Origin: Fontibacterium subtropicum
Lineage (GTDB): Bacteria; Pseudomonadota; Alphaproteobacteria; Pelagibacterales; Pelagibacteraceae
NCBI GenBank assembly: GCA_965235415.1
Contig: CBDDXD010000004.1
Span: 1-64,000 of the forward strand
Length of the DNA stretch: 64,000 nt
Direction: 5' to 3'
Of this stretch, positions 44,384 to 53,850 are shown one piece after another. A model generated the notes under the pieces. The model was not told where the DNA came from and made no database searches. It saw only the letters and a list, made by a program, of their open reading frames with translations. A program made the position numbers and the translations under genes. Position 1 is the stretch's first letter, and every line of letters starts with the position of its first letter.

Positions 44384-45724
44384 ATGAAATATAAAATTTT
44401 AAAAATAATATTTATATTTTTTTTATTAACCCAAAAAACATTTGCTCTTGTTTCAGTTGATATTACAAGAGGTAATTTAGATCCACTTCCTATTGCTATT
44501 TCAAATTTTTATTTAGATACAACTATAACTGAAAATATCAAAAAATTGAGTATTGAAAATAAAATTCCAGAATTAATACAGAATAATTTGACACGATCAG
44601 GTTTGTTTTTTGCATTAGAAAAAAAATCATTTATTCAAAAGCCTGACATAGCTCATAATCGACCGAGATTTGAAGACTGGGCGTTTATTAAAGCCCAAGT
44701 TCTTGTGACTGGAAAAATTTCTTTAGAGAAAGAAGGAAGATTAAAAGTTGAATTTAAATTATGGGATATTGTATCAGCAACAGAGCTTTCAGCATTAGCC
44801 TTTTATACATCACCGGACAACTGGAGAAGAGTTTCCCATTTAATTTCTGATAAAATTTATGAAAGGTTAACAGGAGAGAAGGGTTATTTTGATTCTAGAA
44901 TAATCTATGTTGCAGAAACTGGTCCTAAGGTCGATCGGAAAAAAAGATTAGCAGTAATGGATCAAGATGGTTATGGAGTAAAATATTTAACTTTAGGAAA
45001 TGAATTGGTTTTAACTCCAAGATTTAGTCCAACTAGTCAATTTGTTACTTATATGTCTTATTATAAAAATTTACCTAGAGTTTATTTATTGAATATTGAA
45101 ACAGGAATACAGGATTTAGTCGGAGATTTTCCTGGTATGACTTTTGCTCCGCGTTTCTCACCTGATGGAAAAAAAATAATAATGAGTTTTGCACAAGATG
45201 GTAATTCAGATATTTATACGATGGATATTAAAACAAGAATTGTTGAAAAATTAACTGACCATCCTTCAATAGACACTTCTCCTTCTTATTCTCCTGATGG
45301 ATTACAAATTGCTTTCAATTCTGATCGAAGTGGTTTTCAGCAAATCTACATAATGAAAAGTGATGGATCTAATGTAAAAAGAATATCCTTTGGAGAAGGA
45401 CTTTACGGAACTCCAGTTTGGTCACCTCGTGGTGATTTAATTGCATTTACAAAATTATATAAAAATAAATTTTATATTGGAGTGATGAGATCAGATGGTT
45501 CTGGTGAAAGATTACTTACAGAAAATTATTATCAAGAAGCTCCTTCCTGGGCTCCTAATGGGAGAGTACTTATTTTTTACAGAGAAACTCCATCAGATGT
45601 AACTGGCAAAGGTGGTGGAGCTAAATTATGGTCAATTGATTTAACGGGTTACAATGAACGTTTGATTTTAACTGAAACTGACGCATCTGATCCATCTTGG
45701 TCTGGCTTATTATCTGCTAAATAA
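44384..45724 (+). CDS. tolB: Tol-Pal protein TolB
   Basis: A 446-residue periplasmic protein with a signal peptide ending near residue 21 (K-T-F-A-L). An alpha/beta domain precedes a six-bladed propeller with repeated F-S-P-D-G and S-D-I-Y motifs. It binds Pal at the outer membrane and signals to TolA. It is 2 bases from tolA and 91 bases before pal. Confidence 0.95.
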   Translation: MKYKILKIIFIFFLLTQKTFALVSVDITRGNLDPLPIAISNFYLDTTITENIKKLSIENKIPELIQNNLTRSGLFFALEKKSFIQKPDIAHNRPRFEDWAFIKAQVLVTGKISLEKEGRLKVEFKLWDIVSATELSALAFYTSPDNWRRVSHLISDKIYERLTGEKGYFDSRIIYVAETGPKVDRKKRLAVMDQDGYGVKYLTLGNELVLTPRFSPTSQFVTYMSYYKNLPRVYLLNIETGIQDLVGDFPGMTFAPRFSPDGKKIIMSFAQDGNSDIYTMDIKTRIVEKLTDHPSIDTSPSYSPDGLQIAFNSDRSGFQQIYIMKSDGSNVKRISFGEGLYGTPVWSPRGDLIAFTKLYKNKFYIGVMRSDGSGERLLTENYYQEAPSWAPNGRVLIFYRETPSDVTGKGGGAKLWSIDLTGYNERLILTETDASDPSWSGLLSAK

Positions 45725-45752
45725 CATCTAAATTATAAAAATAAACTTTTGG

Positions 45753-45797
45753 TTGCATTATTAATAATCATGAAATATTCAATCATCTGATTATTAA
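45753..45797 (+). promoter_or_regulatory. Possible pal promoter with overlapping inverted repeat
   Basis: TTGCAT (45753-45758), 17 bases, TATTCA (45776-45781) form a weak promoter match. A 10-base inverted repeat, TTAATAATCA (45761-45770) and TGATTATTAA (45788-45797), surrounds the -10 element and ends 18 bases before the pal start. It could be an operator or an RNA hairpin limiting pal translation. Confidence 0.35.
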
Positions 45798-45815
45798 ATT
45801 AATAAAGGAATAAAA

Positions 45816-46292
45816 ATGTTACTTAACAAACTCAATAAAATCATACTTGCATTAACAGTTACCCTATTTTTAGGTGCGTGTGCTACACAACAAAAAGCAA
45901 CAACAACACCGACAGATGACGCTTATACTGGAACAGAAACAGTAAAATATTTAGCCGATGGAGTTCCAGATAGAGTATTTTTTGCAACTAATAAGTCAGA
46001 TTTAACATCTGCTGCTAGCGCAACACTTGCTAAGCAAGCTGCATATTTAAAAGCTAATCCAAATTTAAATGTCGTTCTAGAAGGACATGCGGACGAAAGA
46101 GGAACTAGAGAATATAACTTAGCTTTAGGCGAAAGACGTGCAACAGCAGCTAAAAATTACTTAATTAGTAACGGTATTGCTGCTAATAGAATAAAAGTTA
46201 TTAGCTATGGTAAAGAAAAACCTGCTAATCCAGCTTCAAATGCTCTAGCTTGGTCACAAAACCGAAGAGCAGTAACAGTTAAAACTAATTAA
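45816..46292 (+). CDS. pal: Peptidoglycan-associated lipoprotein Pal
   Basis: A 158-residue outer-membrane lipoprotein. The lipobox L-G-A-C places the lipidated cysteine at residue 22. The OmpA-like C-terminal domain has F-F-A-T-N-K-S-D-L, L-E-G-H-A-D-E-R-G-T-R-E-Y-N and G-E-R-R-A-T-A, which bind peptidoglycan. A clear AAAGGAAT ribosome site precedes the ATG. A strong terminator follows. Confidence 0.97.
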   Translation: MLLNKLNKIILALTVTLFLGACATQQKATTTPTDDAYTGTETVKYLADGVPDRVFFATNKSDLTSAASATLAKQAAYLKANPNLNVVLEGHADERGTREYNLALGERRATAAKNYLISNGIAANRIKVISYGKEKPANPASNALAWSQNRRAVTVKTN

Positions 46293-46309
46293 TACTAAAA
46301 ACTTCGTAT

Positions 46310-46346
46310 AAGACCCTAATGAGAAAATCATTAGGGTCTTTTTTTT
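46310..46346 (+). terminator. Intrinsic terminator after pal
   Basis: AAGACCCTAATGA (46310-46322), loop GAAAA, TCATTAGGGTCTT (46328-46340), then six T. A 13-pair perfect stem with a T tail is the best terminator in the window. It separates pal from cpoB. The complementary strand also has an A/T-rich end, so it may work both ways. Confidence 0.93.
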
Positions 46347-46375
46347 ATCATTTAAATTAAATAAAATAAGTAAGT

Positions 46376-47344
46376 ATGTTTTTTAAAAAAAAATTTTTTC
46401 TACAAATTTTAGTTATCTTCTTTTTTGCAAATATTTCTTTTGCACAACAAGATAAAATGAATGAATTGTTAGATAGATTAGAAAAAATTCAAAAAGACAT
46501 TCAAACTTTAGAAAAAGCCGTTTACAGCAAGAATCCAACTTTGTCATCAGACAATGTTATTGTTAATGAGGCTTTGACTAGACAATTAACTAAGATTTCA
46601 GAATTAGAAAAACAAATTCAAGAAATGACTTCAAAATTTGAAGAAAATAATTATAAAATTCAACAATTATCAGATAGATTAAATAGAGTTTCTAATGATA
46701 ATCAAATAAGACTTCAGCAATTAGAAAATAACAAAGTTGTTAGCGATAAAGTCAATCCATCTAAAGAAGTCACTATAGAAAAAAAAACTCCGCCTATTAA
46801 AAAAAATGAAACAAATATCTTAAATTCTGAAGAAGTCATTGTTGAAGAAGAGATTAGCTCTGATAAAGAGAAAATTAATCAAGAAAAGATAGTAGAGTCA
46901 GAAAATATAAAATTAAAAGAAAAAGTTAATAAACCTAAAACAAAAGTTTTGCCTAAGGTCTCAATCTCAGAACAATATAAATATGCAATGAATATTATGA
47001 AAAGTGGAGATTTTGAAAAAGCAGAAATTGCTTTTAAAGAATTTGTGGATACCCATTCAAAGCATGAGTTAGCAGGCAGTGCTCAATTTTGGTATGCAGA
47101 GACTTTTTATATTAGACAACTTTATGACGATGCTGCTGTAGCATTTTTAGAGGGGTATCAAAAATATCCTAATAGTCCAAAAGCTCCGGAAAATTTATTA
47201 AAATTAGGTGTAACTCTTGCAGAACTTGGTGAAATTGATCAAGGTTGTAAGATGATTATGAATTTAAAAAAAGCCTATCCTAAGACTGATGCTTCAATTT
47301 TACAAAAATCATCTTATGAAAAGAAAAGATTTAACTGCAGTTAG
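46376..47344 (+). CDS. cpoB: CpoB/YbgF, Tol-Pal-associated periplasmic protein
   Basis: A 322-residue protein with a signal peptide ending at S-F-A-Q-Q (residue 23). A trimerising coiled coil (about 25-115), a charged low-complexity linker and a C-terminal TPR domain (residues 205-322) with Q-Y-K-Y-A-M and F-W-Y-A-E-T-F-Y follow. It coordinates Tol activity with PBP1B during division. It starts 30 bases after the pal terminator. Its 3' end overlaps the tilS start region. Confidence 0.92.
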   Translation: MFFKKKFFLQILVIFFFANISFAQQDKMNELLDRLEKIQKDIQTLEKAVYSKNPTLSSDNVIVNEALTRQLTKISELEKQIQEMTSKFEENNYKIQQLSDRLNRVSNDNQIRLQQLENNKVVSDKVNPSKEVTIEKKTPPIKKNETNILNSEEVIVEEEISSDKEKINQEKIVESENIKLKEKVNKPKTKVLPKVSISEQYKYAMNIMKSGDFEKAEIAFKEFVDTHSKHELAGSAQFWYAETFYIRQLYDDAAVAFLEGYQKYPNSPKAPENLLKLGVTLAELGEIDQGCKMIMNLKKAYPKTDASILQKSSYEKKRFNCS

Positions 47345-48651
47345 TCTTAAATTATTAGAAAACAAAAAAATAAATTATATTTATTTTCGTTTTAGAGAAA
47401 AAATTTCATCTCTTATTGGAAAAGAAAAATTTGCAATTGCAGTATCGGGTGGTAGCGACAGCCTAGCTCTAAGTGTGTTAGCAAAGCTATATTCTCTAGA
47501 GAATGATAATCATTTTGTTGCTTTAATTATTGATCATAAATTAAGAAAAGAATCTGCTAATGAGGCAAAAAAAACTTACAAAGATTTAACCAAAAATAAA
47601 ATTAAAGCTAAAATTTTAACTTACCAAGGTGAAAAATTTTCCTCTAATATTCAAAAAAAAGCAAGAGATTTACGATACGATTTATTTGAAAAATATTGTA
47701 AAAAAAATCAGAATTAAATTTCTTATTCTTGCACATCACCAAGATGATTTAATTGAAAATTTTTATATAAGATTAATCAGAGGTAGCGGAATTAAAGGTT
47801 TAACTTCATTACAAAATATTTTTGAATATAATAAAAATTTTTATCTGTTAAGACCATTATTGAATTTTAATAAAGAAGAACTATCAGTCATAACAAAAAA
47901 TTCTTATTCATCATGGATTGAAGATCCTTCAAACCAAAATAACAAATTTTTAAGAGTCAGAATTAGAAAAATGCAAAAGAAGTTACAGAAAGAAGGATTT
48001 GATCCAAAACGAATTATTAAAACTATTGAAAATTTAAATACCGCTAAAGATTCTTTGGAATTTTATATTTTTAAATCAGAGAAAAAATATTTAAAATTTC
48101 ACAAAGAAGGTTACGCAATATTAAAATCTTCAATTTTTAAAAATGAAGCACAAGAAGTCATTTTTAGAGTTATAATTAAAGCAATTCATTTTGTTTCTGG
48201 GGAGTATTATCCTCCAAGATCAGATAGCTTAAAAAATTTAATTAAAAATTTATCATCAAAAATTTTTAAATCTTCAACATTAGGTGGATGTTTAATTGAA
48301 AAAAATAAAAATGTAATTTCATTTTTTAGAGAGGATAGAAATATTGCCGTTGAAATTTTAAATAAAAAAAAACAAAAGAAAAACTGGGATGATCGTTTTT
48401 TAGTTTACAATAACTCAGATATTCAGCAAAAATTTTTTGTTAAAAAATTAGGTAATAACGGAATTGAATATTTAAAAAAAAATAAATTTAATGATTATAG
48501 GAATGTAATACCAGCGCATGCAAAAAAAACATTACCATCTTTTTGGAATAATAAAGGTGAGTTGTTATTTGTTCCTTTTCTCAATTTTAAGAATAGTAAA
48601 TACAACATTAAAAACGACAGTTTTACTGCAAGTTATCTTAGATTTATTTGA
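47316..48651 (+). pseudogene. tilS: tRNA(Ile)-lysidine synthetase, split by one frameshift
   Basis: The enzyme adds lysine to C34 of tRNA-Ile(CAU) so that it reads AUA. The first frame has the PP-loop S-G-G-S-D-S near residue 48 and I-D-H-K-L-R, then stops at 47717. The second frame continues I-K-F-L-I-L-A-H-H-Q-D-D-L-I-E-N-F-Y, the next conserved block, through to 48651. One extra A near 47713 explains the break. tilS is essential in bacteria with this decoding and normally sits before ftsH, so a sequence error is more likely than gene loss. Confidence 0.9.
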
Positions 48652-48694
48652 GAATAGTACTTGTTTAATCTATAATAATGATTACTTTTAAATT

Positions 48695-50593
48695 ATGAAT
48701 TTGCGCAATTTAATGATGTGGGGCGTAATCGTCCTACTCGTTTTAGGCTTATATAATCTTTTTCAAAACCCAGGCTCAATTACTGGCAAAACTGAAATGC
48801 CATTTTCTACATTTTTGTCGGAAGTAGACAAAGGTAATGTTGCATCTGTTGATATAAGAGGTAGCGAAATTTCTGGTAATTTTAGAGATGGGAAAAGTTT
48901 TAAAACATATTCTCCAAATTATCCTAATTTAGTTGAAAAACTATCTGCAAAAGGGGTTGCAATTACTGCAGGACCTAGAGAAGAAAAAGGACCATCATTA
49001 TGGGGAATAATATTATCATGGTTTCCTATGTTGTTACTTATTGGGGTATGGATATTTTTCATGCGTCAGATGCAAGGTGGCAAAGGTGGAGCTATGGGAT
49101 TTGGAAGATCCAAAGCAAAATTACTTACGGAGGCTCATGGAAGAGTTACATTTCAAGATGTTGCAGGAGTTGAAGAAGCAAAAGAAGAATTAGAGGAGAT
49201 TGTTCATTTTTTAAAAGATCCTAGAAAATTTCAAAAATTAGGAGGAAGAATTCCAAAAGGAGCATTGCTTGTTGGGCCTCCAGGTACAGGCAAAACTTTA
49301 TTGGCAAGAGCAATTGCAGGTGAAGCTAATGTTCCTTTTTTTACAATTTCAGGCTCAGATTTTGTTGAGATGTTTGTTGGCGTTGGAGCATCTAGAGTTA
49401 GAGATATGTTTGAACAAGGAAAAAAAAGTGCACCTTGTATTATATTCATAGATGAAATCGATGCGGTTGGCAGAAGTAGAGGAGCTGGCTTAGGCGGCGG
49501 TAATGACGAAAGAGAGCAAACATTAAATCAGTTGCTTGTTGAGATGGATGGATTTGAAACTAATGATGGTGTGATTTTAATTGCTGCAACAAATAGACCT
49601 GATGTCTTAGATCCAGCTTTATTGAGACCAGGTCGTTTTGATAGACAAGTTGTTGTATCTAACCCAGATATTATCGGCAGAGAGGCTATTTTAAAAGTGC
49701 ATCTTAAAAAAATTACAACAGGTCCCGATGTAAATCCTAAAGTTATTGCAAGAGGTACGCCTGGTTTTTCAGGTGCCGATCTTGCAAATATTGTTAATGA
49801 ATCTGCATTGCTTGCTGCTAGAAAAAATAAAAGAATTGTAACTATGTCTGATCTTGAAGAAGCAAAAGATAAAGTCATGATGGGAGCAGAGAGAAGATCT
49901 ATGGTTATGACGGATGAAGAAAAAACATTAACTGCTTACCATGAAGGTGGACATGCAGTTGTTGCTCTGTATGAACAAACTTCAGATCCAATTCATAAAG
50001 CAACGATTATTCCAAGAGGCAGAGCTTTAGGTATGGTAATGAGACTTCCAGAAAGAGATCAATTATCTGTAACCAGAGAAAAAATGTATGGAGATATTTC
50101 TGTTGCTATGGGTGGAAGAATTGCTGAAGAAATGATTTTTGGTTATGACAAAGTTACCTCCGGAGCATCATCTGATATTGAAATGGTTACAAAAATGGCG
50201 AAAAATATGGTCACAAGATATGGAATGAGCGATCAATTAGGACCTATTGCTTACCAAGAAAATGAAGAAGAAGTATTTTTAGGAAGATCTGTTTCAAGAC
50301 AGCAAAATGTTTCAGAGGAAACGGCTAAAAAGATTGATGCTGAAGTTAAAAAAATTGTCGAGTCCGGATATACAAGAGCTAAAAAAATATTATCTGAGAA
50401 AATTGATGAACTACATAAAGTTGCAAAAGCTTTATTAACTTATGAAACGCTATCAGGTGAAGAAATTAAAAAAATAGTATTTGAAAATGTTTATCCTAAA
50501 CGTCTATCTGAAAAAGAGGAAGCTAGCACAACAAAGAAAAAACTAGGTAGTGCGTTAGGAGCAATAGGTTTAAAGCCTAATCCACAAAGTTAA
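48695..50593 (+). CDS. ftsH: ATP-dependent zinc metalloprotease FtsH
   Basis: A 632-residue inner-membrane AAA+ protease. Two helices lie at about residues 6-22 and 102-123. Walker A G-P-P-G-T-G-K-T is at 194-201, the second region of homology includes R-P-G-R-F-D-R-Q, and the zinc site is H416-E-G-G-H420. It degrades membrane and short-lived cytosolic proteins such as sigma-32 and LpxC in E. coli. HflKC, its regulators, are at 15867-17893 and rpoH at 55130 in this window. Confidence 0.97.
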   Translation: MNLRNLMMWGVIVLLVLGLYNLFQNPGSITGKTEMPFSTFLSEVDKGNVASVDIRGSEISGNFRDGKSFKTYSPNYPNLVEKLSAKGVAITAGPREEKGPSLWGIILSWFPMLLLIGVWIFFMRQMQGGKGGAMGFGRSKAKLLTEAHGRVTFQDVAGVEEAKEELEEIVHFLKDPRKFQKLGGRIPKGALLVGPPGTGKTLLARAIAGEANVPFFTISGSDFVEMFVGVGASRVRDMFEQGKKSAPCIIFIDEIDAVGRSRGAGLGGGNDEREQTLNQLLVEMDGFETNDGVILIAATNRPDVLDPALLRPGRFDRQVVVSNPDIIGREAILKVHLKKITTGPDVNPKVIARGTPGFSGADLANIVNESALLAARKNKRIVTMSDLEEAKDKVMMGAERRSMVMTDEEKTLTAYHEGGHAVVALYEQTSDPIHKATIIPRGRALGMVMRLPERDQLSVTREKMYGDISVAMGGRIAEEMIFGYDKVTSGASSDIEMVTKMAKNMVTRYGMSDQLGPIAYQENEEEVFLGRSVSRQQNVSEETAKKIDAEVKKIVESGYTRAKKILSEKIDELHKVAKALLTYETLSGEEIKKIVFENVYPKRLSEKEEASTTKKKLGSALGAIGLKPNPQS

Positions 50594-50608
50594 TCTAACT
50601 TTTCTTTA

Positions 50609-51673
50609 ATGAGGAGTATTTACATAAGGCCGACAAACATTGTCTTTGGCCAAAAAGCTAATTATTTTATCAAAGCAGGAACTGCAAAAAATCTTTGTGG
50701 TCTTGAAGATGTGGGTTTTTTATCTGTAGAGATTTTAAAAAGACAGTCCGATAGAAACACAGTTGAAGAATATAGCATTTTAGAATTAGACAGATTAGAT
50801 TTTAGAAATCAAATTGAAAGTGATTTAAATAAAATAAGTTCTAAACGAAATAATATTTTTAATTTAAATTTTCAAAATCCAATTTTGATGGGAGTTTTAA
50901 ACGTCACTCCAGATAGTTTTTCTGATGGAGGAAAATATAATACTACTTTTAGAGCGCTTGATCATGTTAAGAGTATGATTGATTTTGGAGCACATATTAT
51001 TGATGTTGGTGGAGAGTCTACAAGGCCGGGTGCAAAATTAATTAGTGAACAAGATGAAATTGCAAGAGTGTCAGAGATAATTCAATTAATAAAAAAGAAA
51101 TATTCAAATCAACTAATTTCATTAGATACAAGAAAATCTAAAGTAATGCAGCATGGCATAAGTTTAGGAGTGGATATATTGAATGATATTTCAGCATTAG
51201 ATTTTGATCAGCTATCATTTCAAGTTGTAAAAGACTCGGGTAAGCCTATTATTCTTAATCATTCACAAGGTATCCCTGAAAGTATGCAAAATAATCCAAC
51301 TTACGAGAATGTCTTATTAGATATTTTTGATTATTTTGAAAATAAAATTAAATTTTTAAAAGATAATGGAATTAAGGATGAACAAATTATTATTGATCCT
51401 GGTATTGGTTTTGGAAAAACTTTAGAACATAATTTAGAACTTATTTCTAAAATTTCAATATTTCATGGTCTAGGTTATCCAATAATGGTGGGTCCATCAC
51501 GAAAAAGTTTTATAGGCAAAATTATGGGAGAAAAAGATAATCCACAAAGATTAGGAGGTACAATCGCATCTATTTTGTATTCTTATTCGCAAGGTATTCA
51601 GCTATTTAGAGTTCATGATATACAAGAAACAAGTGAAGCTCTTAAAGTTTATTCTCAATTTTTAAAGAAATAA
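50609..51673 (+). CDS. folP: Dihydropteroate synthase
   Basis: A 354-residue enzyme joining p-aminobenzoate to hydroxymethyl-dihydropterin in folate synthesis. The catalytic TIM barrel starts near residue 92 with M-G-V-L-N-V-T-P-D-S-F-S-D-G-G. D-V-G-G-E-S-T-R-P-G-A and V-G-P-S-R-K-S-F follow. The 90-residue N-terminal extension is a feature I associate with alphaproteobacterial FolP. The ftsH-folP-glmM order is ancestral. Confidence 0.95.
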   Translation: MRSIYIRPTNIVFGQKANYFIKAGTAKNLCGLEDVGFLSVEILKRQSDRNTVEEYSILELDRLDFRNQIESDLNKISSKRNNIFNLNFQNPILMGVLNVTPDSFSDGGKYNTTFRALDHVKSMIDFGAHIIDVGGESTRPGAKLISEQDEIARVSEIIQLIKKKYSNQLISLDTRKSKVMQHGISLGVDILNDISALDFDQLSFQVVKDSGKPIILNHSQGIPESMQNNPTYENVLLDIFDYFENKIKFLKDNGIKDEQIIIDPGIGFGKTLEHNLELISKISIFHGLGYPIMVGPSRKSFIGKIMGEKDNPQRLGGTIASILYSYSQGIQLFRVHDIQETSEALKVYSQFLKK

Positions 51674-51675
51674 TA

Positions 51676-53013
51676 ATGAAAAAGTATTTTGGAACAGACG
51701 GTATTAGAGGAGAAGTTAATAAAGGTAATATTACTGGAGAAATGTTTTTTAGATTTGGTCTTGCTGCAGGTACATATTTTTCAAATCAAAACAAACAACG
51801 TCACAAAGCAATTATTGCAAAAGATACTCGTTTATCAGGCTATATGCTTGAACCAGCCTTAGTGTCAGGACTTATTTCTGCTGGTATGGATGTTTTATTA
51901 TTAGGACCGTTGCCAACCAATGGACTTGCTATGCTAACAAAATCAATGAAAGCAGATCTTGGGATTATGTTAACAGCATCACACAATTCACACACGGATA
52001 ATGGATTAAAACTTTTTGGACCTGATGGAATGAAGCTGTCCGATAAAGTTGAAAAACAAATCGAAAAATTAATTGATGATAAAGTTGAAAAATATTTAGT
52101 AAAACCTAATTTATTGGGTAGAGCTAAAAGATTAGAAGATGCAACTGAGAATTATATAGCAATATTAAAAAATATTTTTCCAAAATCATTTAATTTATCC
52201 GGTGTTAAAATATTTCTAGATTGTGCGAATGGCGCATCCTATAAATCAGCACCAGCTCTGCTTAGAGAATTAGGAGCTGAAGTTATAGCCATTGGAATTA
52301 ATCCAGATGGATTTAATATTAATAAAAATTGCGGCTCAACGTATCCAGAACTTATTCAGCAGTCAGTAAAAACTCATAAAGCAGACATTGGCATCGCCTT
52401 TGATGGGGATGCAGATCGAGTTATTATGTGTGATGAAAAAGGAGATATTATTGATGGAGATCAAATTATTGCGATGATTGCAAAAAATTGGAAAAAGAAA
52501 AAAATCTTAAAAGGAGGTGTTGTTGGAACATTAATGACTAATTTAGGATTAGAAAATTACTTTAAGAATAATAATATTAAATTTTATAGAGCAGATGTAG
52601 GCGATAGATATGTTAAAGAAAAAATGAATAGTTTAAAATATAATTTAGGAGGAGAACAATCAGGTCATATCATTCTTGGAAATCTTGCAACAACAGGAGA
52701 TGGACTATTAGTTGCTTTAGAAGTTCTAAACTCTCTAAAGAATAATAATAAAGCAAGTAAAGTATTTTCAGTATTCAAAAAGATTCCACAAGTATTAGAA
52801 AATATTAAGGTTAAGGATAAGAATATTGTTGAAAATAAATCTCTTAAAGCGAAAATTAATCAAATCGATAAAAGTTTAAAACAAGAAGGTAGATTGCTAG
52901 TTAGAAAGTCAGGAACAGAAAATCTCGTTAGAATAATGGTTGAAAGTACAGATAAGAGATTAATCAAAGATACTATGAATGAAGTTAAAAAATTAATACA
53001 GAATTACGCCTAA
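51676..53013 (+). CDS. glmM: Phosphoglucosamine mutase
   Basis: A 445-residue four-domain phosphohexomutase converting glucosamine-6-P to glucosamine-1-P for peptidoglycan and lipopolysaccharide. The active serine lies in T-A-S-H-N-S (near residue 102), the metal loop in D-G-D-A-D-R near 243, and the phosphate loop in R-K-S-G-T-E-N near 415. It lies 2 bases after folP. Confidence 0.97.
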   Translation: MKKYFGTDGIRGEVNKGNITGEMFFRFGLAAGTYFSNQNKQRHKAIIAKDTRLSGYMLEPALVSGLISAGMDVLLLGPLPTNGLAMLTKSMKADLGIMLTASHNSHTDNGLKLFGPDGMKLSDKVEKQIEKLIDDKVEKYLVKPNLLGRAKRLEDATENYIAILKNIFPKSFNLSGVKIFLDCANGASYKSAPALLRELGAEVIAIGINPDGFNINKNCGSTYPELIQQSVKTHKADIGIAFDGDADRVIMCDEKGDIIDGDQIIAMIAKNWKKKKILKGGVVGTLMTNLGLENYFKNNNIKFYRADVGDRYVKEKMNSLKYNLGGEQSGHIILGNLATTGDGLLVALEVLNSLKNNNKASKVFSVFKKIPQVLENIKVKDKNIVENKSLKAKINQIDKSLKQEGRLLVRKSGTENLVRIMVESTDKRLIKDTMNEVKKLIQNYA

Positions 53014-53015
53014 CA

Positions 53016-53810
53016 TTGAAAATAAAGTCTAAATTATTAATTATTGCAGGTTCAGATTCTAGTGGAGGGGCTGGTATTCAAGCAGACATTAAAACAGCGA
53101 CATCCCTTGGTGTTTATGCAATGACTGCAATAACAGCAATTACCGCTCAGAACACAACAGGAGTAAAATCAATTGTTTCTGTTTCACCCAAAGAAATTTT
53201 TAATCAAATCTCATTTTCAGTTAAGGACATAAAACCAAATTCTGTCAAAATTGGAATGTTACATAATGTAGAGGTGATCAAAGAAGTTATAAAAGCAATT
53301 AAAAAATACAAATTAAAAAATATCGTAATAGATCCTGTGATGGTTGCAAAAAGTGGTCATAGATTGATCAGTAATAATTCTATTAATTATTTAAGAAAAA
53401 AATTATTACCTTTTGCACTAATAGTAACTCCAAATATTCCAGAAGCTGAAACTTTAATAAAAAAAAAGATTAAAACTTTAGACGATGTTATTAAAGCTGG
53501 AAGAGAAATTTTAAAATTTGGACCTAAGTTTGTTCTTATAAAAGGAGGACATGCTAATAAATCTTTTATTGAAGATGTATTAATTTCTAAAAATAATATT
53601 AAAATTTTTAAAAATAAGAAAATTAAGACAAAAAATACACATGGTACGGGTTGTACTTTATCAAGTGCAATCGCTTCTTTTGTTTCTAAGAATTATAATA
53701 TGAACGAATCGTGTAGACGATCAATTCAATATGTACATAAAGCAATTTTATTAAATCCAAAATTTGGAAGAGGACATGGGCCAATTAATCATATGGCTTT
53801 ATTAAATTAA
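53016..53810 (+). CDS. thiD: Hydroxymethylpyrimidine/phosphomethylpyrimidine kinase
   Basis: A 264-residue ribokinase-fold enzyme that phosphorylates the thiamine pyrimidine HMP and HMP-P. A-G-S-D-S-S-G-G-A-G-I-Q-A-D (residues 11-24), D-P-V-M-V-A-K-S-G and T-H-G-T-G-C-T near the C-terminus are diagnostic. It starts with TTG 2 bases after glmM, apparently part of that operon. Together with thiE it suits a cell that imports HMP rather than making it. Confidence 0.94.
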   Translation: MKIKSKLLIIAGSDSSGGAGIQADIKTATSLGVYAMTAITAITAQNTTGVKSIVSVSPKEIFNQISFSVKDIKPNSVKIGMLHNVEVIKEVIKAIKKYKLKNIVIDPVMVAKSGHRLISNNSINYLRKKLLPFALIVTPNIPEAETLIKKKIKTLDDVIKAGREILKFGPKFVLIKGGHANKSFIEDVLISKNNIKIFKNKKIKTKNTHGTGCTLSSAIASFVSKNYNMNESCRRSIQYVHKAILLNPKFGRGHGPINHMALLN

Positions 53811-53850
53811 ATAATTTATCTCTTTAAAAGAGATCTTAAGAAATTTACTT

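Noticed and set aside
53811..53850. Hairpin ATCTCTT-TAA-AAGAGAT before purA as a terminator or purine riboswitch
   Set aside because: The stem is short, has no T run and shows no riboswitch core.
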